This document shows positions 27,130 to 35,959 of a DNA stretch of 63,869 bases, piece by piece. The notes under the pieces are model-generated. The model was not told where the DNA came from, searched no databases, and worked only from the letters and a program-made list of their open reading frames with translations. The translations under genes and the position numbers were made by a program. This DNA comes from Psychrobacter sp. Ps6. GTDB taxonomy: Bacteria; Pseudomonadota; Gammaproteobacteria; Pseudomonadales; Moraxellaceae. Where the stretch lies: assembly GCF_022129235.1 (NCBI RefSeq), contig NZ_JADQAI010000012.1:1-63869 (forward strand). Reading direction: 5' to 3'. Numbering within the stretch: the stretch's first letter is position 1; each line of letters opens with the position of its first letter.

Positions 27130-28704
27130 TTATTTGGTCGCTTTTGTCGTCGCTTCGGTTTCCTTCCAAGGATCGTCTTGCCCAACTGTCACGATTAAAA
27201 AGTTATCCGGATTTAAAGTATCGCGCAGCGTCTTATTGACCCCTGACAGCGTGACTTGATCAATACGGTTGACATAATCGGCCAAGTAAGTGTTTGGCAA
27301 TTGATAAAAATTCATCATTCCTAACAACCCATTGATCCCTGCGTTACTTGCAAAACCCATCGGGAAGCTATTTTTGAGATTGTCTTTGGTCAGGCGTATC
27401 TCATCCTGAGTGACTCCTTTTTCTAACGTGTCATCAATAACCGTTAAGCTTGCATCGATTGCCGCACGTGCTTTGTCATTGCGCGTTGAAAAACCAATCT
27501 GATAAGGCCCGCGGGCTAGCATCGGATTCATTGATCCTGAAATACCGTAGGTGTACCCGAGATTTTGTCTAATCTCAGTCATCAAACGGGCATTAAAGTC
27601 ACCACCTGCCATTACCTCGTTACCAACTGCAAAATTAGTTTGCTGCTGCTGGGCTGTTGGATTGGTTGCACGTTTGCTACCTAATTGTCCCATCAGTACG
27701 GTGGTTTGAGTACTTGGAAAGGGAATATGAATATGCTGCGCTTTAGTGAGAGGTTTAGGCTCAGGTAAATCAGCGGCAGCTTGACCGGCAGGCAGTTTAG
27801 TCGTGATATCTTCAGCCAGTTTTTTCGCCTGTATTAAGGTCAGATTGCCTGTCATGGCGATAGAGGCATTTGCTGCTACTAAATACCGATTTTTAAAGTC
27901 TATCAGCTGTTGCTTCTCGATAGTTGGCACGCTCTCTAGCGTACCGACTGAGGGATGAGCGTAAGGATGACTGCCGTATAGAGCCTTATCAAAGGCAATA
28001 CTGGCAAGACTGCCAGGGTCTTGTTTTTGCTGCTGTAAGCCAACGAGTAATCGTGACTTATTCCGTGCCAATACCTCGTCACTAAACGTAGGCTCGCTCA
28101 CCATTTGCGTCATCAAATCAACAGCTGGCAGAAGGTGTTTATCGTCTGATAAGCTGCGTAGTGAAACAATGAACATATCCTTATAGGCACTACTACCCAG
28201 ATTGATGCCCAGCGTTTCAACAGCACGCGTGAACGCATCTTCATCTAAGCTTTTGGAGCCCTGTTCAAGCATCGTTGCGGTCATATTGGCAATGCCAAAA
28301 CCGTCTTTACTGATGCTGCCATCACGGGCACTACCAGCGTTAAAACGTAAGTCCACATCGACGATCGGTAAGGCTGTGGTCTGAACGAACATGACAGGGA
28401 CGCCAGCTTTGGTCTTAAACTCTTGAATCGTTGGTACTGTAACTTTTAAAGATTTGGCATCATCAATACTGGTAAGTTTAGATAAGGCTGCAATGGGCGC
28501 ACTTGCATCAACAGCAGTAGGGGCTCGGTAATCTTCAGCGCCTGTATTGTCTGCCTGGGCAGTATTAGCCAATATGCTCAATGCAAAAACTACGCTGGTA
28601 CTAAGGCATGATAGCTTTTTTAATGAGAGACTAGATGATGTAGAAGGCAAAGCAGTACTCAAAGATTTTTGTCTTGCTTGAGAGTCATATTTATTCTGAA
28701 TCAT
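27130..28704 (-). CDS. M16-family peptidase, non-catalytic partner type, exported
   Basis: This 524-residue protein has a signal-like segment (residues 30-51, LSCLSTSVVFALSILANTAQA) and two M16 domains. Where active members have HXXEH it has GIANMTATMLEQGSKSL, so the zinc site is missing. The C-terminal substrate-binding region with NLGYTYGISG is kept. Such inactive subunits pair with an active M16 subunit, and the gene just upstream encodes one, so a two-subunit periplasmic protease is likely. The spacing between the two genes is 68 bases, consistent with an operon. Confidence 0.85.
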   Translation of the reverse strand: MIQNKYDSQARQKSLSTALPSTSSSLSLKKLSCLSTSVVFALSILANTAQADNTGAEDYRAPTAVDASAPIAALSKLTSIDDAKSLKVTVPTIQEFKTKAGVPVMFVQTTALPIVDVDLRFNAGSARDGSISKDGFGIANMTATMLEQGSKSLDEDAFTRAVETLGINLGSSAYKDMFIVSLRSLSDDKHLLPAVDLMTQMVSEPTFSDEVLARNKSRLLVGLQQQKQDPGSLASIAFDKALYGSHPYAHPSVGTLESVPTIEKQQLIDFKNRYLVAANASIAMTGNLTLIQAKKLAEDITTKLPAGQAAADLPEPKPLTKAQHIHIPFPSTQTTVLMGQLGSKRATNPTAQQQQTNFAVGNEVMAGGDFNARLMTEIRQNLGYTYGISGSMNPMLARGPYQIGFSTRNDKARAAIDASLTVIDDTLEKGVTQDEIRLTKDNLKNSFPMGFASNAGINGLLGMMNFYQLPNTYLADYVNRIDQVTLSGVNKTLRDTLNPDNFLIVTVGQDDPWKETEATTKATK

Positions 28705-28772
28705 GATGTTCTTCTTATTAAGAATACGGTTATATCGTCGCTTTTATGAGAGGTTCTGATAACAGGCAGCAT

Positions 28773-30287
28773 TTATTTTGCTTCGGTAGTGTTCTCTTTT
28801 GGTGGCACGATATGCATCACCGTTAAGTTGTCCTTAACCAAATACTTCTTACTAGCAGCCTGAATGTCAGCGACACTGATACCATCTAGTTTGGTTGGTA
28901 ACTTAGCAAGTAATCTATCATCGAGCCCGATAGACTGTAATGAGCCGATCATACGAGCTTGTCCTTCCATGCTATCTTGTGCATACACTAGGCCAGTGAC
29001 GGCATTGGTCTTTGCGCGACTGATTTCATCGGCGGCAATGGGATCGGTTTTGAGTTTTTCTATCTCTGATATTATGGCTTGTTGCGCTTGTTCTAAACTG
29101 ACACCTTCACGTGGTGTCGCTTGAATCATAAATAGCCCATCGCCGCGATCTAACAAATCGTAAGAAGTACCAACTGTGGTCAGTAGACCTTGCTCACGGA
29201 TCAGTCGACTCTCCAAGCGTGCAGATAGACCGCCATCGAGTACGTCTTGAGCAAGCGAGAGGGCGTAAGCCTGTTTTTCATTGTTTGCGCCTGCTGTCAC
29301 TAGGCTAGGTACGTTGTAACCCATTAGCAAAACGGGCACTTGCACCGCTTGCTCAGAGTCTACTTTTTGGTAACCACGAAAGCCTTTTTGAGTGACAGCG
29401 TTACGTTTGGGTACGTTGCTTGGCGCGAGCTTACCGAAATAACGTTTGACTTGAGTGAGTACTTCTTGTGGTTGCACGTCGCCGACGATGACTAAGGTAG
29501 CATTGTTGGGTGCATACCATGTCTTATACCAGTCTTTTAGATCCGAGAGCTTGATAGATTCTAGCTCACTCATGGGCCCAATGACAGATTCACCCTTTGG
29601 ACTGTCAGGCAATGCTAGCAAACGAAATGATTCGTAAGCTTTGGCAAGGGGATTGTCATCAGTACGCTGACGTCGCTCTTCCATGACGACTTGATGCTCT
29701 TTGACAAACTCTTTGTCATTGAAGGTGAGGTTTTTCATTCGATCTGCTTCGAGCTCTAATGCTAAAGGCATGCGATTGGCAGGAAATAGCTCGTAGTAGC
29801 CCGTATAATCATAGCTGGTAAAGGCATTGTTAACGCCGCCAAACTTGGCAATCAACCGCTCATAATCATCACTTGATACATCAGCAGTACTTTTAAACAT
29901 CATATGCTCAAGTAAGTGAGAGATACCGCCTTTATCCAGCGGCTCATCTGCCGAGCCCACCCGATACCAAATCTGGGTCATGGCGACGGGTGCACGGTGA
30001 TCTTCTTTTATGACTACTTTTAGACCATTTTCTAATTGATATTCATGCCTACCTGACATGTCCATTGCTAATGCAGAGGATGGCGACTCTTTACTCGTTG
30101 TATTTTTATCCAACGTGTTTTTGTCTACAATACCTTGAGACAAGCCTTTTGTAGCAATTGCGCTTGTAGAAGTCGTTACAGAATTCGAGGTCATCGTACT
30201 GGTTTGACAGGCAGCAAGTGATGTCGCCATCGCTAAAGCACATGCAATGCGTAATGGCGTATTAGGTAGTGGTAAAGACAATGGCAT
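28773..30287 (-). CDS. M16-family zinc protease, catalytic subunit, lipoprotein
   Basis: The 504-residue protein begins with a lipoprotein signal and lipobox SLAAC (Cys27). The zinc motif HXXEH appears as GGISHLLEHMMF near residue 127, and the third ligand Glu lies in ALELEADRMKNL about 75 residues later. Two M16 domains follow, the second with EQGLLTTVGTSYDLLDRGDG. It should be anchored in a membrane facing the periplasm. The downstream gene encodes the partner lacking HXXEH. Comparable pairs are known in pseudomonads; their natural substrates are poorly defined. Confidence 0.88.
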   Translation of the reverse strand: MPLSLPLPNTPLRIACALAMATSLAACQTSTMTSNSVTTSTSAIATKGLSQGIVDKNTLDKNTTSKESPSSALAMDMSGRHEYQLENGLKVVIKEDHRAPVAMTQIWYRVGSADEPLDKGGISHLLEHMMFKSTADVSSDDYERLIAKFGGVNNAFTSYDYTGYYELFPANRMPLALELEADRMKNLTFNDKEFVKEHQVVMEERRQRTDDNPLAKAYESFRLLALPDSPKGESVIGPMSELESIKLSDLKDWYKTWYAPNNATLVIVGDVQPQEVLTQVKRYFGKLAPSNVPKRNAVTQKGFRGYQKVDSEQAVQVPVLLMGYNVPSLVTAGANNEKQAYALSLAQDVLDGGLSARLESRLIREQGLLTTVGTSYDLLDRGDGLFMIQATPREGVSLEQAQQAIISEIEKLKTDPIAADEISRAKTNAVTGLVYAQDSMEGQARMIGSLQSIGLDDRLLAKLPTKLDGISVADIQAASKKYLVKDNLTVMHIVPPKENTTEAK

Positions 30288-30351
30288 GGTATGGTCTACT
30301 TATATAAAATAATGACTGAAGTAATGGATGTAATCATAGCAATACAATGCA

Positions 30352-30504
30352 TCACAGTGATGTCTGTGCGCCAACCATGACACTAGCGGTCGGTCTGAAC
30401 TCTTGCGTGGTATTGCAACCTGCCACAGATAATACAGTTGTCGTTAGCAAAATCATTACACTGACATTGGCAATGCTTTTATAGTGTTTAGAGAGTGATG
30501 ACAT
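30352..30504 (-). CDS. Small lipoprotein, 50 residues
   Basis: The ORF runs from ATG (30502-30504) to TGA (30352-30354). It has a basic N-terminus, a hydrophobic stretch (SVMILLTTTVLSV) and the lipobox VAGC (Cys30), leaving a 21-residue lipidated peptide NTTQEFRPTASVMVGAQTSL. AGGAAA lies 6 bases before the ATG. It has no recognised family. It may share transcription with the M16 pair downstream, 65 bases away. Confidence 0.75.
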   Translation of the reverse strand: MSSLSKHYKSIANVSVMILLTTTVLSVAGCNTTQEFRPTASVMVGAQTSL

Positions 30505-30795
30505 GAGCGTTTCCTAAAGGATTTTTGAATGAGTCTTGGTAGAGTAGGCGAAGTCTGACGAGGAACAAGTCAGAATTTTGTGTCCAAACCTTAAGCAAAA
30601 CTTTCTCAAATCATTATGTTATTTTTTAAGCAGATAGTTTTTGACGACAGTCTACTATGGTAAGGGCTGAGCGCGACTTGAATTATGCTAAAATAGGCTA
30701 AAATACATGGTCGTATAGCTGGCAAGCTTATGACAATCTAAAACTTCATTTACAATAAACAAATAATTAATAGCGATAACTTTTAGGGCAAACTT

Positions 30796-32166
30796 ATGAA
30801 TAACCCAAACAATAGCAACCGTGTGGTCATCAACCTTGATGATGGTCTTGATGACTTAGATGACGATGATATTACCTTACCCAGTTTACCGGCGCAATCT
30901 GTACCCATTATTGATGAAGCAGAGAGTGCTGCGCCACAAAGGGATAATACGGCAAATCCAGACGTCTCAAACAATCAGGCAGCAGAAAATATTGCTTTGG
31001 CCACACCAATTGTTATGACAGAAGAGCATAACGTCCCTAAAGGTGCCTCTGAGAGCTTTTCAAGTGCTAAAGAGACAGGCGCTACGAGCAAACCTGACAC
31101 TGCGACAACCATTCCTGTCATGCCACTACAAGAGCAATTAGGTGATACACCAAGTGTGAGTCCAGTCACTAGCAGTAATGTACAAGCGACTACGCCGCAA
31201 GAAACTGCTGAAGAGTCACCAGAAAACAAGAAAAAAGGCAGCTGGTTTAACCGTATGAAGACGGGGCTGAGTAAGTCACGTAAAAACTTGGCCGAAGGGA
31301 TGGTCAGTATTCTTATCGGTGGTAAAGAGATCGATGACGAGCTGTTAGAAGAGGTCGAAGATCAGTTACTGGTTGCTGATATCGGTGTCAACGCGACCAA
31401 CCGTATCATCAAGAGCCTCACTGAGCAGACTGCCCGTGGTGACTTGATTTATGCACACTCATTATATAAAGCCTTGCAAAGTGAGCTGGTCGATATCTTA
31501 ACGCCAAAAGTTGAGCCGCTGGTGATTGATACCAGCAAAAAACCATTTGTTATTTTAGTTGTGGGCGTCAATGGTGTGGGTAAAACCACAACCATCGGTA
31601 AGCTTGCCAAGCGCTTACAAGGCGAGGGTAAATCAGTCATGCTCGCAGCAGGCGATACGTTCCGCGCGGCGGCCACCGAGCAGCTACAGATTTGGGGCGA
31701 GCGTAATCATATCCCAGTGGTGGCACAAGGTCATGGCTCTGATAGTGCTTCGGTGATTTTTGATGCGATGCAATCAGCCAAAGCAAAAAATATCGACGTA
31801 CTCATAGCCGATACTGCTGGCCGTCTGCAAAACAAGACACATTTGATGGCAGAGCTAGAGAAAGTCGTACGCGTGATGCGTAAAGCGGATCCAAGCGCTC
31901 CGCATGAAGGCATGATCGTGCTGGATGCTGGTACGGGTCAAAATGCCATTAACCAAGTTGAGCTATTTAATAAGATTGTACCATTGACAGGTATCACCAT
32001 TACGAAGCTAGATGGTACTGCGAAAGGTGGCGTGGTGTTTAACATTGCCGAAACGACAGATGTTCCTATTCGCTATATTGGTGTGGGTGAGTCGATTGAT
32101 GATTTGCGTGCCTTTAGTCCGAAGCAGTTTGTCGCCGCTTTGTTTGAAACAGATGACAAAGAATAA
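30796..32166 (+). CDS. ftsY: Signal recognition particle receptor FtsY
   Basis: FtsY receives ribosome-SRP complexes at the membrane. The acidic, low-complexity A domain (residues 1-145) includes DDGLDDLDDDDI. The NG GTPase follows: LVVGVNGVGKTTTIGKLAKRL (G1, about 253), DTFRAAATEQLQIW (G2 region), DTAGRLQNKTHLMAELEKV (G3), TKLDGTAKGG (G4) and GVGESIDDLRAF (C-terminal). Length is 456 residues. It is followed by ogt in the same direction after 39 bases. Confidence 0.96.
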   Translation: MNNPNNSNRVVINLDDGLDDLDDDDITLPSLPAQSVPIIDEAESAAPQRDNTANPDVSNNQAAENIALATPIVMTEEHNVPKGASESFSSAKETGATSKPDTATTIPVMPLQEQLGDTPSVSPVTSSNVQATTPQETAEESPENKKKGSWFNRMKTGLSKSRKNLAEGMVSILIGGKEIDDELLEEVEDQLLVADIGVNATNRIIKSLTEQTARGDLIYAHSLYKALQSELVDILTPKVEPLVIDTSKKPFVILVVGVNGVGKTTTIGKLAKRLQGEGKSVMLAAGDTFRAAATEQLQIWGERNHIPVVAQGHGSDSASVIFDAMQSAKAKNIDVLIADTAGRLQNKTHLMAELEKVVRVMRKADPSAPHEGMIVLDAGTGQNAINQVELFNKIVPLTGITITKLDGTAKGGVVFNIAETTDVPIRYIGVGESIDDLRAFSPKQFVAALFETDDKE

Positions 32167-32205
32167 AATAGCCAGTTTTATTTGGTAAATCATTTCTAAG
32201 ATAAT

Positions 32206-32805
32206 ATGGAAGTAAACGCTATGATAGTTACCACAGCAGCTTTTGGGTCACATCAATTAACGCTGATTGCCCATGCTAATGAGCATGTCAGCAAGCATAG
32301 TCAGCCTATGCTCGTTGAAGCCAATTGGCTGCTGCCCGGTAATACGTGGCATAGTTCAAAATCCGTTCCCAAGCTTAAAAAATATTATGGCCTGACAGAT
32401 GAAGACTTTACTTTTATAGACAGCAATAGCCTAAGCATGAAAGAACCTACTCAAGCTTTATTAATAGAAACGATTTTCCAACTCAAAGATTACGCTGCTG
32501 GTAAACGTAAAACATTGGATTTACCCTTGGATTTCTCTATGGGTACTGAGTTTCAACAAAGCGTATGGCGGGCTCTGCAAGAGATTGGCTATGGCGAAAC
32601 CATCAGCTATGCCACCCTCGCGCAGCGTGTTAATAGCCCAAAAGGGTTCCGTGCGGTTGCACAGGCTAATGGCAAAAACCCTTTTAGTATCATTGTTCCT
32701 TGTCACCGAGTGATTGCGAGCGACGGTAAGCTTGGCGGCTATACGGGCGGGCTAGATAAAAAAGAGTATTTGCTAGCGCTTGAAGGGGTTAAATGTAGAT
32801 CGTAA
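32206..32805 (+). CDS. ogt: Methylated-DNA--protein-cysteine methyltransferase
   Basis: This suicide enzyme repairs O6-methylguanine by moving the alkyl group to its cysteine. The active site IVPCHRVIASDGKLGGYTGG is near residue 166, and the preceding helix EFQQSVWRALQEIGYGETISYATLAQRVNSPKGFRAVAQANGKNP is spread over about 118-162. The N-terminal domain is shorter than in Ada. Two starts are possible: ATG 32206, or ATG 32221, which has GGAAG 8 bases upstream and is slightly favoured. The gene ends just before the shared terminator at 32847. Confidence 0.9.
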   Translation: MEVNAMIVTTAAFGSHQLTLIAHANEHVSKHSQPMLVEANWLLPGNTWHSSKSVPKLKKYYGLTDEDFTFIDSNSLSMKEPTQALLIETIFQLKDYAAGKRKTLDLPLDFSMGTEFQQSVWRALQEIGYGETISYATLAQRVNSPKGFRAVAQANGKNPFSIIVPCHRVIASDGKLGGYTGGLDKKEYLLALEGVKCRS

Positions 32806-32846
32806 TAGCAAACATAGCGCTGTATCCATTAAGTTATTAAATATAT

Positions 32847-32886
32847 AAAAAAGCACCAAGCCTGTAATCGGGTTTGGTGCTTTTTT
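32847..32886. terminator. Strong shared terminator (ogt / feo remnant)
   Basis: A 16-bp stem (32847-32862 with 32871-32886, one G-U) has an 8-nt loop, with A and T runs on either side. The stop codon of the minus-strand feo ORF (32885-32887) lies inside its right arm. Confidence 0.85.
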
Positions 32887-33844
32887 ATATGTCGAGGGTT
32901 GCCAAACACATTGAGGCACATACGTAAAAGACTAAGAATGCAAAAGCAGTCGCTAGACCCCATTGGGCATGAATGATAGGAATAAGCGTTTGGTTGATGG
33001 CCTCATCACTCACGCCGCCTACTGCATATACCGTACCCAACGCTGCTACCACGATCTCTCTCGCGGCCAGTCCTGGGATTAAAGAAATACACATCTGCCA
33101 GGTAAAGCCAATGGGCGCAAAAATTGGCTCGATCAAATGTCCAAGCATACCAGCAAAGCTATAATCAATAGCAGGGCCAGCGGCAGATGCAGAAGTGACT
33201 AATACCCACAGCACCACAGAGAGCGTGAAAATCACTGTACCAGCTTTTCTTAAAAACGCACTCATTTTGTCCCAAAGCTCACCAGCGATATGCTTCACAT
33301 TGGGCATGCGATAAGTTGGTAGTTCCATTAATAAAGGAAAAGCGGACGATTCTGATTTTGCACTATGAAAGCGTTTGAATGACCATGAAACTAGCGCTGC
33401 TGATAATGTGCCCGCAACATACAGTATAAATAAAGTAATGCCTTGCAAATTGAATATGCCAAGCACCGTTCGGCTAGGTATCACCTCTGATGTGATGGCG
33501 CGGTATTTGATTTTCATCAGCTCATCAGCACGTAAGCTAAACTGAGCGCCCGTACTTAGCTGCACGGCATAAGGCGGTTTACCAAACAGAACTTTGGCAA
33601 CAATATGAACCAAGGTATCAGGCAAGAATCCTAAATCTTTGAGCCATTGGCTGATGGCACCATCGATTTCACCAAAGCGATGATTGGCAACAATCTCGTC
33701 AATAATGGCAGGTTGGCGTTTGTTTAGCTCTAATAATGAACACATAGGCGATGCCTTTGTGTTTGTCAGAGTAGGAGCGTCAGTAGTGGTAGAATAAGAA
33801 GGTGAAAGCGTTATACTCATATAAAAGTACTTAGTTATTTGCAT
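32885..33844 (-). pseudogene. Chimeric FeoA-FeoB remnant lacking the GTPase domain
   Basis: One open frame of 319 codons joins two iron-transport pieces. Residues about 35-115 look like a FeoA SH3-type domain (WLKDLGFLPDTLVHIVAKVL, then VQLSTGAQFSLRADELMKIKY). Residues about 135-318 look like the C-terminal membrane half of FeoB (LMELPTYRMPNVKHIAGELW, FLRKAGTVIFTLSVVLWVLV, LIPGLAAREIVVAALGTVYA). The FeoB G domain and first gate helices are missing, and the end (CLATLDI) stops about 30 residues before a normal FeoB terminus, inside the terminator hairpin. A Fur-like box lies at 33849-33867. The frame is intact, so expression is possible, but ferrous iron transport is not expected. The Met at residue 9 (33820) is an alternative start. 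Confidence 0.7.
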
Positions 33845-33848
33845 CTTT

Positions 33849-33867
33849 GCAAATGATAACTATTACT
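33849..33867 (-). promoter_or_regulatory. Candidate Fur box
   Basis: By eye 13 of 19 positions match the Fur consensus GATAATGATAATCATTATC. The site lies directly upstream of the feo remnant start, as expected for an iron-repressed gene. Confidence 0.5.
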
Positions 33868-33934
33868 ATTTTTGTGTGATTATATGCATCGTCTATGAGA
33901 AAAACAACCGCTATAAAAAAGTGCTGTGATAACA

Positions 33935-33969
33935 AAAAAACCAGACAGTATGACACCATCTGGTTTTTT
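33935..33969. terminator. Terminator after yebC
   Basis: A perfect 11-bp stem (33935-33945 with 33959-33969) has a 13-nt loop, with A run and T run making it bidirectional. Confidence 0.85.
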
Positions 33970-34014
33970 AATACTAAAGTGCAGTACTACTAAGCACCTC
34001 TGAAACTGTCCTAG

Positions 34015-34764
34015 CTATCCCTCAAGCTGCGCCATGACGTCAGCAGAGAAGTTAACATTAGTATAAACTTCTTGCACATCATCCGCATCTTCTAACATAT
34101 CGATCATCTTTAGAATCTTTTCAGCATCTTCCACATTGTCGATTTCAGCCGTGGTAGATGGTGACATGGTGACTTCAGCATTGTCAGAGACAAGACCAGC
34201 AGCGTTAAGCGCGTCTTGAACTTGACCGAAAGTTTCCCACTCGGTGATAACAAGTAAGCTTTCACCATCATTTTCGATATCAACGGCGCCCGCATCTAGT
34301 GCAGCTAGCATGACTTCATCTTCTAAGCTTACATCATTAAAGGTGATTTCGCCGCGTTTAGTAAATAGATACGCCACAGATCCTGATGTACCAAGGTTGC
34401 CATCGCATTTGGTAAAGGCGTGACGGACTTCACTGACAGTACGATTGAGGTTATCAGTCATGGTTTCGACCAGTACCGCTACACCGCCAACACCGTAGCC
34501 TTCGTAACTGACTTCTTCCATGTTTTCATTATCACCGCCGCCTGTACCACGGTCGACAGCACGGTTAATCGTGTCGCGAGTCATATTGACTGATAGCGCT
34601 TTTTCGATAACAGCACGTAAGCGCGGGTTTTTGTCAGGATCGGGGTCGCCTTGTTTGGCAGCTGAGACGATTTCACGGATAATTTTGGTAAATATTTTAC
34701 CTTTTACTGCATCCTGACGGGCTTTACGGTGTTTAATATTTGCCCATTTTGAATGGCCTGCCAT
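34015..34764 (-). CDS. yebC: YebC/PmpR family protein
   Basis: The 249-residue protein begins with the family signature [20 protein letters not shown] and continues with [39 protein letters not shown] and [28 protein letters not shown]. YebC-type proteins were named as transcriptional regulators; some relatives act in translation of proline-rich stretches, so the exact role here is open. The cytoplasmic protein is monocistronic, with a terminator downstream and a 318-base divergent region towards the channel gene in which I see no other gene. Confidence 0.94.
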   Translation of the reverse strand: MAGHSKWANIKHRKARQDAVKGKIFTKIIREIVSAAKQGDPDPDKNPRLRAVIEKALSVNMTRDTINRAVDRGTGGGDNENMEEVSYEGYGVGGVAVLVETMTDNLNRTVSEVRHAFTKCDGNLGTSGSVAYLFTKRGEITFNDVSLEDEVMLAALDAGAVDIENDGESLLVITEWETFGQVQDALNAAGLVSDNAEVTMSPSTTAEIDNVEDAEKILKMIDMLEDADDVQEVYTNVNFSADVMAQLEG

Positions 34765-35082
34765 ATAACATCCTTAAGGTTTACGTATTATTTTTTATGT
34801 GCAAAAAGGCAATGAATCACAGCCTTCGATGTCTGATCACCTTGTTTTATACTAGCATTACTTTGTCTATATAAGGTAATAGCGCTACTTGCACGTTAAC
34901 GATTTGTATGTTGTTGAGAGTGCTTTTTTGCTACACTGTGGCAAATTATAGATTGTATTCACTGTGATAAGTGAGCAATATTATAAACCAGTTTTAACTA
35001 TTTTGACCAACTTGCCCTTATCCATCACATTTTAAGTCATGGAATGCTATCAAGCCATTGATTTTATAAAGTTACTGATTCT

Positions 35083-35913
35083 ATGAAGCAACCAACCGCT
35101 GAAGCCCTAACACACTTGCGTAACCGCACGCATATCATTATCGAAGGTACAGATACCCGTTTGGGTAAGCTCTTTGATATTGTATTATTGATTGCGATTT
35201 TGGCCAGTGTTGCTGTCGTCATGCTTGATAGTGTGTTGTACATGCGCTTGCAATACGGCACGTTGTTTTTTTATGCAGAGTGGTTTTTTACCATTCTATT
35301 TACCATTGAGTATGCGCTAAGGTTGTTTTCAGCACCCAATCGTTTGCGCTATGCGTTTAGCTTCTTTGGGATAGTGGATTTGCTGTCTGTTTTGCCAAGC
35401 TATCTGAGCTTACTGTTTGTAGGGGTGCAGTATCTACTCGTGATACGAGTACTGCGTATCTTACGTGTATTCCGTGTCCTCAAACTAAAAGCCTATATGC
35501 AACAAGCAGGTTTTTTGGCTTCTGCACTCAAAACCAGTCAGCAGAAAATTACGGTCTTTTTCTTGTCCCTTGTGCTATTGGTAACCATCTTTGGTTCAAT
35601 TATTTACGTAGTAGAGGGACCTGAGAACGGGTTTACTAGTATTCCATTGTCTATCTATTGGGCGGTTGTCACGATGACAACGGTTGGCTATGGTGATATG
35701 TCGCCCAAGACGCCGTTAGGCCAAGCAATTGCAACCATGGTTATGATCACAGGTTATTCGATTATTGCCGTACCGACCGGTATTTTTACCTCTGAGCTGG
35801 CTCGTAATATGCGCCCACAGCTAAATCCTGTCACTTGCCCAAACTGTGGTAAATTCGGTCATGCAGTGGGCGCAGACTTTTGCGATCGCTGCGGGCACGC
35901 GCTGCACATCTAA
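35083..35913 (+). CDS. Voltage-gated potassium channel-like protein with C-terminal zinc ribbon
   Basis: The 276-residue protein has six membrane segments. S4 carries spaced arginines (IRVLRILRVFRVLKLK, about 123-138), and the pore has the selectivity filter TTVGYGDMSP near residue 205. These fit a K+-selective Kv-type subunit that would form tetramers in the inner membrane. The C-terminal 25 residues form a zinc ribbon, Cys252/Cys255 and Cys267/Cys270 (CPNCGKF and FCDRCG), in place of a tetramerisation or ligand domain. Gating by zinc or redox is only a possibility. Confidence 0.87.
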   Translation: MKQPTAEALTHLRNRTHIIIEGTDTRLGKLFDIVLLIAILASVAVVMLDSVLYMRLQYGTLFFYAEWFFTILFTIEYALRLFSAPNRLRYAFSFFGIVDLLSVLPSYLSLLFVGVQYLLVIRVLRILRVFRVLKLKAYMQQAGFLASALKTSQQKITVFFLSLVLLVTIFGSIIYVVEGPENGFTSIPLSIYWAVVTMTTVGYGDMSPKTPLGQAIATMVMITGYSIIAVPTGIFTSELARNMRPQLNPVTCPNCGKFGHAVGADFCDRCGHALHI

Positions 35914-35959
35914 TGATGGGTAGTGATAGACTTTATATCACTACCGATTGCTCGCTTAT

